A stretch of 64,000 nt of DNA from positions 1-64,000 of the forward strand of contig CACYWW010000005.1 in assembly GCA_902778145.1 (NCBI GenBank), read 5' to 3'. Positions 44,055-53,410 of the stretch are shown here, piece after piece (positions within the stretch are counted from its first letter, which is position 1; each line of letters opens with the position of its first letter). Origin of the DNA: an uncultured Ruminococcus sp. (GTDB taxonomy: Bacteria; Bacillota; Clostridia; Oscillospirales; CAG-272). The translations under genes were made by a program, and so were the position numbers. The notes under the pieces were generated by a model. The model saw nothing but the letters and a program-made list of their open reading frames with translations, searched no databases and had not been told where the DNA came from.

Positions 44055-44946
44055 GGATTATCATATCACGCCCGTATTCTGCCTTGCGGTTTATATCCTC
44101 GTATTCATATCATCGTATATAAAGACCGGCGCGGAGTATTCTGCGAACAAGTTTCTTTCACTGCTCGTGATACAGATAATGATCTTCGTGATGCCGGCGA
44201 TAATATATAAGAGGATCAAAAGGCCTATCTCATATAAGGAGCTCGGGGTAAGGCCCTTCGGCGCGACCGGGATACTCCTTGTGATATGCGCCGCGGTATT
44301 CATGTTCTGCGCCGCTGTCCTGATGGGGCTCGGCTCAAAGTCGACCGCCGCGCCGTTCTCCGCGAACATAACGGAGATTCCGGTCTCCGGGATAGTATAT
44401 ACGGTGATGCTGTACTGTCTGTTGCCGGCGATCGTCGAGGAGATCACGTTCCGCAGTGTGATCTACGGCGAGTACAGGAAATTCGGCGTGATCGAAGGCG
44501 CGCTTCTCTCCTCCGTGCTTTTCGCTTTGATGCACTTCTCGCTGAACGGATTTTTCACGTATTTCCTCTGCGGCGTCGTGCTCGCGCTGATATACGAGGT
44601 CACTCATTCGGTCTTCGCCTCAATGGCGGCGCATTTCATATACAACATCCTGTCGGTGTTCTCCCACAAGCTGCTGAACGACGCGGCGGCGAGAGCCGAC
44701 AGTCTCATACCGTTCATTTTCATATTCGCGGCGGCGATGCTTCTGTTCCTGTTCTTCTCCCTCTCACGCGCCCAGCGTCTGCTTGAGATCGACGCGGAGA
44801 CGGTGCCGGAATCACAGAACGAAAAGTTTCCCCCGCTTGCGGAAAGACTGCGTACGCTCCTTGTATCGGCGTTGTCTCCCGGATACGTGCTTTGCCTCGC
44901 ATTCGCGTTCTTCGCGGGAATAATGAAGATCAGGGGGCAGCTCTGA
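44035..44946 (+). CDS. CPBP (CAAX-like) intramembrane metalloprotease
   Basis: 303 residues, about eight membrane helices. EEITFRSVIYGEYRKFG and LFALMHFSLNGFF are the two CPBP/Abi active-site motifs (Glu-Glu-x3-Arg and His). The TTG at 44035 is the start, with AAAGGGG 11 bases upstream, overlapping the cyclo-ligase end by 20 bases. The substrate is unknown; relatives handle bacteriocin immunity or lipoprotein processing. Confidence 0.85.
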   Translation: MTKIKLKDYHITPVFCLAVYILVFISSYIKTGAEYSANKFLSLLVIQIMIFVMPAIIYKRIKRPISYKELGVRPFGATGILLVICAAVFMFCAAVLMGLGSKSTAAPFSANITEIPVSGIVYTVMLYCLLPAIVEEITFRSVIYGEYRKFGVIEGALLSSVLFALMHFSLNGFFTYFLCGVVLALIYEVTHSVFASMAAHFIYNILSVFSHKLLNDAAARADSLIPFIFIFAAAMLLFLFFSLSRAQRLLEIDAETVPESQNEKFPPLAERLRTLLVSALSPGYVLCLAFAFFAGIMKIRGQL

Positions 44947-44972
44947 CCGCAGAAACAAAGAAAGGATCCGTT

Positions 44973-46160
44973 ATGTCTGACAAAGGACAAAAAACAAAAA
45001 AGCCGGTCAAGGCGGCAGCCGAAAAGAAGGTAAATCCGCGCAAGAGCAAGCCGACAGACGAGACCGGACGCGAGCTGAAGGTCAAAAGCCACAGCGCGAT
45101 ATACAGCATAACGATAGCCGTTATGTATATCACGATTGTCCTCATTATATCCGCCGCGCTCTCGTTCTTCATACTGTCCGTCGGGAACGACGTCTTCGCG
45201 CTGAAGAAAACGGAGCGCACGGCTGAGATAGATCTCGGCGCGTATCCGACGGTGATCGACGTCTCGAACGAGCTGAAGGAAAAAGGGATAATAAAATATC
45301 CGGGGATCTTCCGCCTTTACGCAAGGCTGAAGCTCGACGAGGGTGAGACGTTCATTCCCGGAACGTACGTCGCTTCGTCTCAGCAGAACTACGACAGTCT
45401 CATAAAGATGTTTCTTGCGCAGACGGGCGAGCGCCGCATCGTCACGATCATGATACCGGAGGGCTACACGGTGGACGAGATCATCGACCTTTTCCTGAGC
45501 GAGGGTATCGGGACGAGGGAGGGCTTCGTCGACGCGATCGAGAACGGTGAATACGACTATGATTTCATCAAACGCCTCGACAGTACGCCGAAGGATCCGA
45601 ACAGAAGATACAGGCTTGAGGGTTATCTCTTCCCCGACACTTATTACTTCTACTCAGACTGGGACGAGACTCAGATAATAAACAAGATGCTCGACGCGTT
45701 CGACTCCAAGATGACGCGGGAATACTACGAGTTCATCGACCGCTCGGGCTTCACGCTCGATCAGTATCTGCGCATAGCCTCGATAATACAGCATGAGGCG
45801 TATTACAACTCCGATATGGAATACGTCTCGAGCGTCATAATGAACAGGCTGAAGCACCCGGCGACGTATCCGAAGCTCGAATGCGACTCCACGGTGCTCT
45901 ACGCGCTCGGCGTCCACAAGGCGGATATAACGCAGCAGGATCTGAATTACGACAACCCGTATAACACATACGTTTACGACGGACTGCCGCCCGGACCGAT
46001 CTGCAATCCGGGCTGGTCGGCGATCTATACCGCCTTCAACCCCGCCGAATCGAATTACTACTACTTCGTCTCAAGATCGAACGGCGATATGCTGTACGCG
46101 GAAACGCTTGCGGAGCACAACAAAAACGTTGCCTCCGTCAGAGCCGAGAAAAACAGATGA
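44973..46160 (+). CDS. mltG: Endolytic murein transglycosylase MltG
   Basis: 395 residues from ATG 44973 (AAAGGA upstream). Basic cytoplasmic N-terminus, one membrane helix (about 48-75), a LysM-like part, then the YceG domain: GYLFPDTYYFY, IASIIQHEAYY (catalytic Glu), SVIMNRL, YNTYVYDGLPPGPICNPG. It cuts nascent glycan strands to set their length. Last gene of the uppP operon. Confidence 0.92.
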   Translation: MSDKGQKTKKPVKAAAEKKVNPRKSKPTDETGRELKVKSHSAIYSITIAVMYITIVLIISAALSFFILSVGNDVFALKKTERTAEIDLGAYPTVIDVSNELKEKGIIKYPGIFRLYARLKLDEGETFIPGTYVASSQQNYDSLIKMFLAQTGERRIVTIMIPEGYTVDEIIDLFLSEGIGTREGFVDAIENGEYDYDFIKRLDSTPKDPNRRYRLEGYLFPDTYYFYSDWDETQIINKMLDAFDSKMTREYYEFIDRSGFTLDQYLRIASIIQHEAYYNSDMEYVSSVIMNRLKHPATYPKLECDSTVLYALGVHKADITQQDLNYDNPYNTYVYDGLPPGPICNPGWSAIYTAFNPAESNYYYFVSRSNGDMLYAETLAEHNKNVASVRAEKNR

Positions 46161-46171
46161 TATAATAAAAA

Positions 46172-46209
46172 TGCCGGTCCCGGGATCATTTCCGGGGCCG
46201 GCAGCTTTT
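46172..46209. terminator. Bidirectional terminator
   Basis: Twelve-bp stem with one G-U (46172-46183 and 46192-46203) between the convergent ends of mltG and the phosphoesterase gene. The T-run is strongest on the minus strand. Confidence 0.85.
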
Positions 46210-46912
46210 ACGTAAGTGTCAGTAAAACGTATTCAAAATCGTTATTGATACGCGGTATACGGTGAGAGTCTCCGATGCCGCGGCTGACTATCAGCCTGCC
46301 GTCATACATACCGGACGTATATTTCGGGAAAAGCCCCTGCCCCGGCGCGTAAAGCCCGCGTCCGAAGAGTCTCCACTGTCCGCCGTGGGCGTGGCCCGAG
46401 AGCGTCAGATCTATATTTCTCCCCTTTATGAAGTCCGCGTAATACTCGGGATGGTGACAAAGAAGCAGTTTGAATCCGTCCTTTGCGCAGTATTCATCGA
46501 GAAACGCGGTGTCCGGCGGAGGCGTTTTTTTGAACGTCCCCTGCTTTCTGCCGTCAAATCCGGAGGTCAGACCGCCGATCCGAACGCCGCGGAATAGGAC
46601 GTCGGTGTTATCGAGCAGGGTAACGCCCGCAGCCTTCGTAAGCGATCTTATGTCGCCTTCATACTTGAATTCATGGTTTCCGAGCGAGCAGAAGACCGGG
46701 AACAGCTCCGCAAGAGAAGACAGCAGAGCGATCCCCTTTTCGAACCTGTCGCCGTCCTGTATATAGTCCCCGCCGACAAGCACGGCGTCGGGCGAGGATC
46801 CTGCGGTCAGCCTGAACGCCTCGCTTGTGTTCTTCTCGTGGAGGTCGGACAAAAACGCAAAGCTCAGCCGAAAGCCGAGACCCGCGTTTATCTCATAACG
46901 CGACGTCTTCAC
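46208..46912 (-). CDS. Metallophosphoesterase
   Basis: 234 residues from GTG 46912, chosen because GGAGG lies 6 bases upstream and GTGA overlaps the previous stop. FLSDLHEKN, VLVGGDYIQDGD, CSLGNHEF, LLCHHPEYY and LSGHAHGGQW give a full calcineurin-like metal site. No signal peptide is visible with this start. YkuE-like, possibly acting on membrane lipid or UDP-lipid intermediates; substrate unknown. Confidence 0.87.
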   Translation of the reverse strand: MKTSRYEINAGLGFRLSFAFLSDLHEKNTSEAFRLTAGSSPDAVLVGGDYIQDGDRFEKGIALLSSLAELFPVFCSLGNHEFKYEGDIRSLTKAAGVTLLDNTDVLFRGVRIGGLTSGFDGRKQGTFKKTPPPDTAFLDEYCAKDGFKLLLCHHPEYYADFIKGRNIDLTLSGHAHGGQWRLFGRGLYAPGQGLFPKYTSGMYDGRLIVSRGIGDSHRIPRINNDFEYVLLTLT

Positions 46913-47559
46913 CGGCGCCTCCGGAGATACGCGCGCTGAAGCGCCCACAGTGCGAGCGCGGCTGCGTACGTCGCCGCAAGCATGACGGCGACGCTGACAT
47001 ACCATCGTCCGCCCATATTGAAGCCGTAGAAATCAGCCCAGCCGCCGTTTTCACGGCCGATGACGATCACCATGATAAAATACACGGCGCCGTATATCAG
47101 AGTCGGGAGCACTCCCGCGGGCGTGAGGCGTGGATCGAGCCGTTTTTCGCCCCCGCAGTCAAAGATGAACGACATGACGGCGAGGAGAGGGCAGATCATA
47201 TGCAGGAACAGATTGTTTCCCGCGTACATACTGCCGTAGCCGTAAAGCGGCCCGAGAAACAGAACGACCGTCAGAAACGTCACGGTTACCGCGCTCGCGC
47301 CGGTGAAGCAAAGCGCCGTCACCGCGGCCGGCAGCATCTTTCCGCTCCTCATCCTTCTTATCTTGAACGGCAGGGCAACGGCGAGAGCGAGCGCCGCGAG
47401 CACGTTTGAGTCTACCGTGAAGTAAACGAACCGCCCGAAGCCTGCGCGCCAGAGCGCACCGTCTCCGGAGAATACTCCGAATATCGCCGCAAGCGTTATA
47501 AGTACGATATTCAAAATATCGACCGCAAGGAATGACGCCTGTTTTACTCTTTCATTCAT
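46909..47559 (-). CDS. Pr6Pr/FAR-17a-like integral membrane protein
   Basis: 216 residues with about six membrane helices. FVYFTVDSNVLAALALAVAL, NNLFLHMICPLLAVMSFIFD and LPTLIYGAVYFIMVIVIG look like the Pr6Pr/FAR-17a family (uncharacterised in bacteria). Start ATG overlaps the aldolase stop (ATGA). Third gene of a four-gene operon. Confidence 0.7.
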   Translation of the reverse strand: MNERVKQASFLAVDILNIVLITLAAIFGVFSGDGALWRAGFGRFVYFTVDSNVLAALALAVALPFKIRRMRSGKMLPAAVTALCFTGASAVTVTFLTVVLFLGPLYGYGSMYAGNNLFLHMICPLLAVMSFIFDCGGEKRLDPRLTPAGVLPTLIYGAVYFIMVIVIGRENGGWADFYGFNMGGRWYVSVAVMLAATYAAALALWALQRAYLRRRR

Positions 47560-48578
47560 ACAACGTCACCGAACGCTTTGATGTCGTCCTCCGTCGTCGC
47601 CCAGCTCGTTACAAAACGCAGGACGGTATGACCGGGATCCGGCTTTTCCCAGACCTCGCACTTCACCGCCTTCATAATACGTTCGGCATCCTCGTTTCCG
47701 AGCTTCACGAACTGCTGATTCGTCGGAGAATCGATGAAGAACTCATAACCGCGGTCGGCTATGATCCGGCGAAGCTCCCGTGCGCGGTCTATCGCGTTCC
47801 TTGCGATCTTCAGATAAAGTCCGTCCGTGAAAAGCGCGTCGAACTGAACACCGATCAGTCTTCCCTTTGCGAACATCGCTCCGTGCTGCTTCACCATAGT
47901 GATGAAATGCGCGGGCGCTTTTTTCGGGAAAACGACGGCTTCTCCGCAAAGCGCTCCGACCTTTGTTCCGCCGATATAGAAAACGTCGCAGAGGCGGGCA
48001 AGATCATTGAGCGTGAGGTCGCATTCGTCACAGGCGAGCGCGTATCCGAGCCGTGCGCCGTCAGCAAAGAGCAGAAGGCCGAATTCGTCGCAGACGCGGC
48101 GGAGACTCTCAAGCTCGGCTTTCGAATAGAGCGTGCCGTATTCCGTGGGATATGATATATATACCATCCCCGGGAAGACCATATGATCTCGGCTTTCGTC
48201 GCCGTAAAACGTGCGCATGTACGCTTCAAGCTCGCCCGGGTCTATTTTTCCGCCGTGCTGGGGAAGCGTGATGACCTTGACGCCGCAGTACTCGACCGCG
48301 CCCGCCTCATGGCAGTTTATGTGTCCGGTAGACGCGGATATAACGCCCTGATACGGCATAAGGCACGAGCTTATGACGGTCATGTTCGTCTGCGTGCCGC
48401 CGCCGAGAAAAAACACGTCGCCCTCACTTATCCCGCAGGCTTTTTTTATTTTTTCGGCAGCCGAAGCGCTGTAAACGTCGAGCCCGTATGTCGACGTGAG
48501 CTCACCGTTCGTCTCGATCAGGCGCCGGAGGACGGCGGGATGAGCGCCGTTGTTGTAGTCACAGGAAAGATCGATCAT
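47556..48578 (-). CDS. ltaE: Low-specificity L-threonine aldolase
   Basis: 340 residues from ATG 48578, overlapping the PRTase stop. DLSCDYNNGAHPAVLRRL at the start, FLGGGTQTNMTVIS, CHEAGAVEYCG, LLLFADGARLGYAL (PLP-binding Asp), and DVFYIGGTKVGAL, where Lys binds PLP. It splits threonine or allo-threonine to glycine and acetaldehyde; phenylserine-type activity is possible. The extra frame to 48653 lies inside the PRTase gene and is not used. Confidence 0.9.
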   Translation of the reverse strand: MIDLSCDYNNGAHPAVLRRLIETNGELTSTYGLDVYSASAAEKIKKACGISEGDVFFLGGGTQTNMTVISSCLMPYQGVISASTGHINCHEAGAVEYCGVKVITLPQHGGKIDPGELEAYMRTFYGDESRDHMVFPGMVYISYPTEYGTLYSKAELESLRRVCDEFGLLLFADGARLGYALACDECDLTLNDLARLCDVFYIGGTKVGALCGEAVVFPKKAPAHFITMVKQHGAMFAKGRLIGVQFDALFTDGLYLKIARNAIDRARELRRIIADRGYEFFIDSPTNQQFVKLGNEDAERIMKAVKCEVWEKPDPGHTVLRFVTSWATTEDDIKAFGDVV

Positions 48579-49144
48579 ACGAGCGGGAGAGGTTCGCCTT
48601 CGCTGTCGAAAAGCGGAAGGTACTGAAGAGCCTTTATATCTTCTCTGTTCCACGCGTCGCCCTCGGCAAGGACAGCCATGCGTCCGGCGATAATACCGCC
48701 CGCCTGTTCAACGAGAGCCTCAAGCGCCTTGAGCGACTCACCGGTGCTGATGACGTCGTCGACTATGAGTATGCGTTTGCCGCGCATCAGCTCCGCGTCG
48801 TCTCCGTCGAGATAAAGCGTCTGCATTTTTGCCGTTGTTATCGATTTGACCTCGCATTTGAGGACGTTCCTCATATAGAGCTTCGGCGCCTTTCTTGCGA
48901 GGAAGTATTTGTTCTGTCCGCTCTGACGCGCCATTTCGTATACGAGCGGGATGCCCTTGCTCTCGGCAGTGATCATGTAGTCGTAATCCGTCGGCGCGAT
49001 GCGCAGAAGTCCCGCCGCCGCCGCCTCGGTAAGCTCGACGTCGCCGAAGATGACGAACGCGCCGATCTTGAGTTTGTCGTTCAGCGGGCAAAGCGGAAGG
49101 TGTCTTTTCAAGCCTTCTATTTCGATCTCATAATATTCCTTCAT
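48575..49144 (-). CDS. Phosphoribosyltransferase (adenine/xanthine type)
   Basis: 189 residues. PRPP-binding loop RILIVDDVISTGESLKAL; TAESKGIPLVYEMA and ARKAPKLYM resemble apt/xpt-type salvage enzymes, but which base is used cannot be decided. No purine riboswitch is visible upstream, unlike classic Firmicutes xpt. First gene of the operon, under a promoter overlapped by a large palindrome. Confidence 0.8.
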   Translation of the reverse strand: MKEYYEIEIEGLKRHLPLCPLNDKLKIGAFVIFGDVELTEAAAAGLLRIAPTDYDYMITAESKGIPLVYEMARQSGQNKYFLARKAPKLYMRNVLKCEVKSITTAKMQTLYLDGDDAELMRGKRILIVDDVISTGESLKALEALVEQAGGIIAGRMAVLAEGDAWNREDIKALQYLPLFDSEGEPLPLV

Positions 49145-49173
49145 TTCGGATCTCCTTACAGGTGTTTTTCTTC

Positions 49174-49202
49174 ATATTATCATGAAAATGATAATATTTC
49201 AA
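49174..49202 (-). promoter_or_regulatory. Promoter of the PRTase operon covered by a 24-bp palindrome
   Basis: Minus strand: TTGAAA (49197-49202), 17-bp spacer, TAATAT (49174-49179). ATATTATCAT-GAAA-ATGATAATAT (49174-49197) is a perfect inverted repeat that spans the spacer and -10, a likely operator. Confidence 0.6.
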
Positions 49203-49287
49203 GCAAAATGGATTAACGCTTATGAAAAGAGAAGAAAAAACCGTTCCGACCTTCTTTGATTTTTTTCAACTATTTCCGCGTATGATA

Positions 49288-49316
49288 TTGATTTTTCCGG
49301 GGCGGTTTGATATAAT
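49288..49316 (+). promoter_or_regulatory. Promoter of the yhaO-dacF operon
   Basis: TTGATT (49288-49293), 17-bp spacer, TATAAT (49311-49316). Confidence 0.8.
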
Positions 49317-49345
49317 GTATCCAGTACTGTAATGAGGAATATATA

Positions 49346-50470
49346 ATGGTGAAAATATTACATATGGCGGACCTTCATCTTGACAGTCCGTTTTCACTTA
49401 AAAGCGCGGACGCCGCCGCGGCGAGCAGACAAATGCTGAGGGGAACGTTCACCTCGGCGGTCCTTTACGCCCGCACCGCCGGGATCGATCTCGTTCTTAT
49501 GCCCGGCGATATTTTCGACACGGGCTTTGCCGCGCGTGACACTCTGGCGCTGCTGAAAAGCGAATTTGAAAAAAATCCGGGCATTAAATTCATAATCTCC
49601 CCCGGCAATCACGACCCGTACCGCGCAGAATCTCCCTGGGCGAAGACCGATTTTCCGGACAACGTTTTCATTTTCCGCTCCTCTTCTCTTTCTAAGATCA
49701 GCTTTGACGATCTCAACACGGACGTTTACGGCTGGGCGTTCACGGATGAATACATGTCCGTCGATCCGCTTGCGGTAAAGCCCCGGCTCGATCCTTCGAG
49801 GATCAACATCCTCTGCGCCCACTGCGAGCTTGACGGGCCCGTCGGCGGCAGATACTGCAGTATAAGCAAGGCGGAGCTTGAAAACGCCGGCTTCGATTTT
49901 GCCGCGCTCGGTCATATACACAAGGGCACCGAGGGCGCCAACAGGATAGGCAGGACGTATTACGCGTATTCCGGCTGTCTCGAGGGCAGGTCGTTCGACG
50001 AATGCGGTCAGAAATCGGCGCTCGTCGCGGAGCTTGATAAACAGAACGGCTCGCTCAAAACCGATTTCAAGGTCAGATCCTTCACACAGCGCAGATTTGA
50101 GATAATCGAGGCGGACGTCTCCGGATGCGAGGACACGCCCTCCGTAATCAACGCGGTGAACTCGGCGGTAAGGAACGCACACGCGGGAAACGAAGCATCG
50201 GTTCGCGTACTTCTCCGCGGAGCGATCCCGGCGGATCTTGTGTTATCGGAGGCGTTCATAACCGGAAGTATCATAGGCGTAAGATACGCCGAGGTCGTCG
50301 ATCTTACGGAGCCGACGCTCGATTTCGACAAATACGCGGCGGAGCCGGGGATACGCGGCGCCTTCTGCCGCGCCATGCTGCCGAAGCTGACCGAGGGTTC
50401 CGAAAAAGACAGACTTATAGCTGCAAAGGCGCTGAAGGCCGGGCTTGACGCGCTGAACGGGAGGGGCTGA
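49346..50470 (+). CDS. yhaO: DNA repair exonuclease, SbcD/YhaO family
   Basis: 374 residues. LHMADLHLDSPF, VLMPGDIFDTG, IISPGNHDPY, LCAHCEL, and AALGHIHKGT give the complete Mre11/SbcD metallophosphoesterase site; the DSPF and DPY variants fit YhaO. It works with the ATPase encoded next. GAGG lies upstream of the ATG. Confidence 0.88.
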   Translation: MVKILHMADLHLDSPFSLKSADAAAASRQMLRGTFTSAVLYARTAGIDLVLMPGDIFDTGFAARDTLALLKSEFEKNPGIKFIISPGNHDPYRAESPWAKTDFPDNVFIFRSSSLSKISFDDLNTDVYGWAFTDEYMSVDPLAVKPRLDPSRINILCAHCELDGPVGGRYCSISKAELENAGFDFAALGHIHKGTEGANRIGRTYYAYSGCLEGRSFDECGQKSALVAELDKQNGSLKTDFKVRSFTQRRFEIIEADVSGCEDTPSVINAVNSAVRNAHAGNEASVRVLLRGAIPADLVLSEAFITGSIIGVRYAEVVDLTEPTLDFDKYAAEPGIRGAFCRAMLPKLTEGSEKDRLIAAKALKAGLDALNGRG

Positions 50471-50471
50471 C

Positions 50472-52697
50472 ATGCTGATCAAAAAGCTTCATATAATCTC
50501 ATTCGGTATGCTCAGCGACAGGCATATCACCTTCGGCGACGGTCTCAACGTCATAGAAGGCGAGAATGAGACCGGAAAAAGCACCGTCGGCGCGTTCATC
50601 CGCTTCATTTTCTACGGACTTGACAAGGCGGGACGTGAAAAATACGTCGGCTGGGGGATGACCGGCTGCGCCGGAAGCATTACGATAGAGTCGCAGGGAT
50701 TCGAGTACAGGATCGAGCGTGAGCTCCTTTTGAACCGAGCCCGCGACAGGATAAGCATCTTTCGCGGTGACGAGCAGATCCGCACGGAAAAGGCTCCGTG
50801 GGAGCTTTTCATCGGGGCGCCGGAAAACGTATTTGAAAACACCGCGTTCACGGGAGAGCTCGGCTCCGTCGTCGGCGGTCAGGGCTTGCCGGAGGCGATA
50901 GAAAACATTGTATTCTCCGCCGACGAGGCGGTCAGCACGAAAAAAGCGCTGAAAAAGCTTGACGATGCACGCGTCGCTCTGCTTTATAAGAACAAGAAGG
51001 GCGGCAAGATCTACGAGCTCGAGAACGGAGTTTCCGAGCTTGAGTACCGTCTCGGCGCCGCGAAGACGGCGTCGGAGAAAATATTCTCGCTCGACGATTC
51101 GATACGCACGCGCCGTGCGCGTCTGCAGTCGAACAAGGAGCGTATCGGGCTCATCACCTCTCAGCTCGAGGACTTCGAGACGTACAGACGTCTGCACGAG
51201 ATAGACGAGCATGAAAGCAACCTGAAGGCTCTCAAAAGCACGGACGACAGGTTGAAGGAGCTTGAAAACAAATACTCGAAAAACGGATTTCTTCCCGACC
51301 GCGAATTCGCGGACGGGCTGAGATCATATCAGGCGAGCGCCGTGGAGCTGAAGGAAAACAGCGTAAAGGCCGCGGCGGAGCTTGAAAAAGCCGCGGCGGA
51401 GGCGGACCGCGCCGCAAATACGGGGATACTCCGGATCGCGTCCGGCGCGGGCGGCGTCGAGGCTCTCCGCGATATGTATGAGGCGTTCGACGACAAGATG
51501 TTCGCGCTCGGCAAAAAGCACGCGGTGATGTTCGTGATCGCCGCGGCATTAGCGATACTCGCGGGTGTCCTCGCGTACTTCGGCTACGGCATCCCGTACT
51601 CTTTGATCAGCGGCTGTGCCGCGCTCATCTTTCTCGTTATCGGCATCGTGATCTGCGCAAAGGTATCGAAGCTCAGAAACGGTCTTATGAAGCTTGCCGC
51701 GAAGCTCGGCACGGACGATCCGGATATGATCCCGGACATACTCGATTCGGTGTCGGACGACGCCGCAGCGACGGAAAAGAAGACCGGCGCATACAAAGAA
51801 GCCAGGAAAAACAAGGATCGATCGGACGAACGCCTTGCGGAGCTTGACAAGAAGGTCCGCGCCTTCACCGGAAGATACAGACAGGTCGGCACGGACGGGC
51901 TCCCCTCGCTCATAACCGAGGTGGACAACGTCGTCTCCGAGCTTTCAAACGCTCACAGACTGACTGAAATGGCGCAGTACAAGGCGCGTATATCCGGCGA
52001 GCGTGTGACCGGCACAGACAGAGATAAGCTTAAAGCCAAGCTCCACGGAGCGCTGAAGGAGGCCGAGCTTGAGTCGTTCAACGCCGACGAGCGCAGGACC
52101 GAGCTCAATCTTCTCGTAAGACAAAACGAGGCGATAGCCGAGAAGGTCTCGGAGGAGGAGCAGAACTTCGCGGCGGCGAACGCTACGTTCACGCTGCCCG
52201 CGTCGATCTACGCGAAGCTTCTCTCCGCTCGGGAGGAGCTTGAGGAGGCGAAGACCGATCTTTCCGCGTACGCTCTGGCATATGAAAAGCTTTCCGAGGC
52301 CTCAGCCGAGCTCCGCAGCAGTATTTCCCCGACGCTCGCCGCGGAAGCCGGTGAATATATAAAGCGCTTTTCCGACGGAAAATATGAGTCGCTCGGAGTC
52401 TCCGGCAAGCTCGATCTCACGTACACGGGCGGCGGTATGACGCGCCCGGCGTCCACGATGAGCAGCGGCACTCAGGACATAGCGTACGTCAGCCTCAGGC
52501 TTTCGCTCATAAAGCTCGTATTCCCGAAGGGTATGACCGCGTTTTTTGACGACACGTTCGCCCGTGTCGACGACAGACGCGCGCTGAGCATAATCAGAAC
52601 GCTCGCCTCATCGGAGCTTCAGTCCGTCGTCTTCACCTGTCACGAGCGCGACGCGGAATACGCCGAACGCTCCGGCGGTACTGTAATAAGATTATGA
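50472..52697 (+). CDS. yhaN: Rad50/SMC-like ATPase, YhaN family
   Basis: 741 residues. Walker A at the N-terminus (IEGENETGKSTVGAFIR), coiled-coil arms (about 180-310 and 430-600), two central membrane helices (about 350-400: VMFVIAAALAILAGVLAYFG), and the ABC signature MSSGTQDIAYVSLRL with Walker B MTAFFDDTFARVDDRR at the end. The membrane insert is typical of YhaN and unlike Rad50. It forms a complex with YhaO, one base apart. Same operon as rsmG and ribF. Confidence 0.88.
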   Translation: MLIKKLHIISFGMLSDRHITFGDGLNVIEGENETGKSTVGAFIRFIFYGLDKAGREKYVGWGMTGCAGSITIESQGFEYRIERELLLNRARDRISIFRGDEQIRTEKAPWELFIGAPENVFENTAFTGELGSVVGGQGLPEAIENIVFSADEAVSTKKALKKLDDARVALLYKNKKGGKIYELENGVSELEYRLGAAKTASEKIFSLDDSIRTRRARLQSNKERIGLITSQLEDFETYRRLHEIDEHESNLKALKSTDDRLKELENKYSKNGFLPDREFADGLRSYQASAVELKENSVKAAAELEKAAAEADRAANTGILRIASGAGGVEALRDMYEAFDDKMFALGKKHAVMFVIAAALAILAGVLAYFGYGIPYSLISGCAALIFLVIGIVICAKVSKLRNGLMKLAAKLGTDDPDMIPDILDSVSDDAAATEKKTGAYKEARKNKDRSDERLAELDKKVRAFTGRYRQVGTDGLPSLITEVDNVVSELSNAHRLTEMAQYKARISGERVTGTDRDKLKAKLHGALKEAELESFNADERRTELNLLVRQNEAIAEKVSEEEQNFAAANATFTLPASIYAKLLSAREELEEAKTDLSAYALAYEKLSEASAELRSSISPTLAAEAGEYIKRFSDGKYESLGVSGKLDLTYTGGGMTRPASTMSSGTQDIAYVSLRLSLIKLVFPKGMTAFFDDTFARVDDRRALSIIRTLASSELQSVVFTCHERDAEYAERSGGTVIRL

Positions 52698-53410
52698 CTC
52701 TCAGGGAGCATTTCACGCGGAACGGGATAGACGGCTGTCTTACGCCCGAAAAAGAGGAAAAGCTGATCGCCCTCTCCGCGTATCTTACCGAATACAACAA
52801 AAAGGTGAATCTCACCGCAATAACAGACGAGGACGGGATATACGCAAAGCACATCGCGGATTGTGCTCTGATTCTGCCGTTTATCCGGGACGGCGCCTCC
52901 GTGCTCGACGTAGGGTGCGGCGGCGGCTTCCCTTCTCTGCCCGTGGCGATACTCAGGGATGACGTGACCGTCAGCGCGATGGATTCGACCGCGAAGAAGC
53001 TCGCGTTCGTAACGTACGCCGCGGAAAAACTGGGACTGTCGAACATCTCGGTGATCTGCGGACGCGCGGAGGAGCTGTGCGTCCCGCCGCTGCGCGGGTC
53101 GTTCGACGTTGTGACCGCGCGCGCCGTGTCCTCGCTTCCCGTACTGCTCGAGCTATGTCTTCCGTACGTGAAAAAAGGCGGGATATTCGCGGCTATGAAA
53201 TCGGACGCGTCGGAGCTTGACGCTTCATCTTACGCATCGTCCGTACTCGGCGCTGAGCCCGGCACGGCGCACCCGATGAAGCTGGTCTGTGCCGACTGTG
53301 AGGCGGAAAGATGCGTCATCACATTCGAAAAGAGCCGTCCGACGCCCGCCAAATATCCGCGAAGATACACGCAAATAAGATCCGGACCTTTATGTAATGA
53401 ACGCAGCTGA
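52694..53410 (+). CDS. rsmG: 16S rRNA m7G527 methyltransferase RsmG
   Basis: 238 residues. KKVNLTAITDEDGIYAKHIADCALIL, the SAM loop VLDVGCGGGFPSLPVAI, and VTARAVSSLPVLLELC are the family hallmarks. ATGA overlap with yhaN. Loss gives low-level streptomycin resistance in other bacteria. Its C-terminal end overlaps ribF by 14 bases. Confidence 0.93.
   Translation: MTLREHFTRNGIDGCLTPEKEEKLIALSAYLTEYNKKVNLTAITDEDGIYAKHIADCALILPFIRDGASVLDVGCGGGFPSLPVAILRDDVTVSAMDSTAKKLAFVTYAAEKLGLSNISVICGRAEELCVPPLRGSFDVVTARAVSSLPVLLELCLPYVKKGGIFAAMKSDASELDASSYASSVLGAEPGTAHPMKLVCADCEAERCVITFEKSRPTPAKYPRRYTQIRSGPLCNERS

Noticed and set aside
49145..49345. Purine riboswitch upstream of the PRTase gene
   Set aside because: The leader is too short and lacks the conserved three-way-junction loops.
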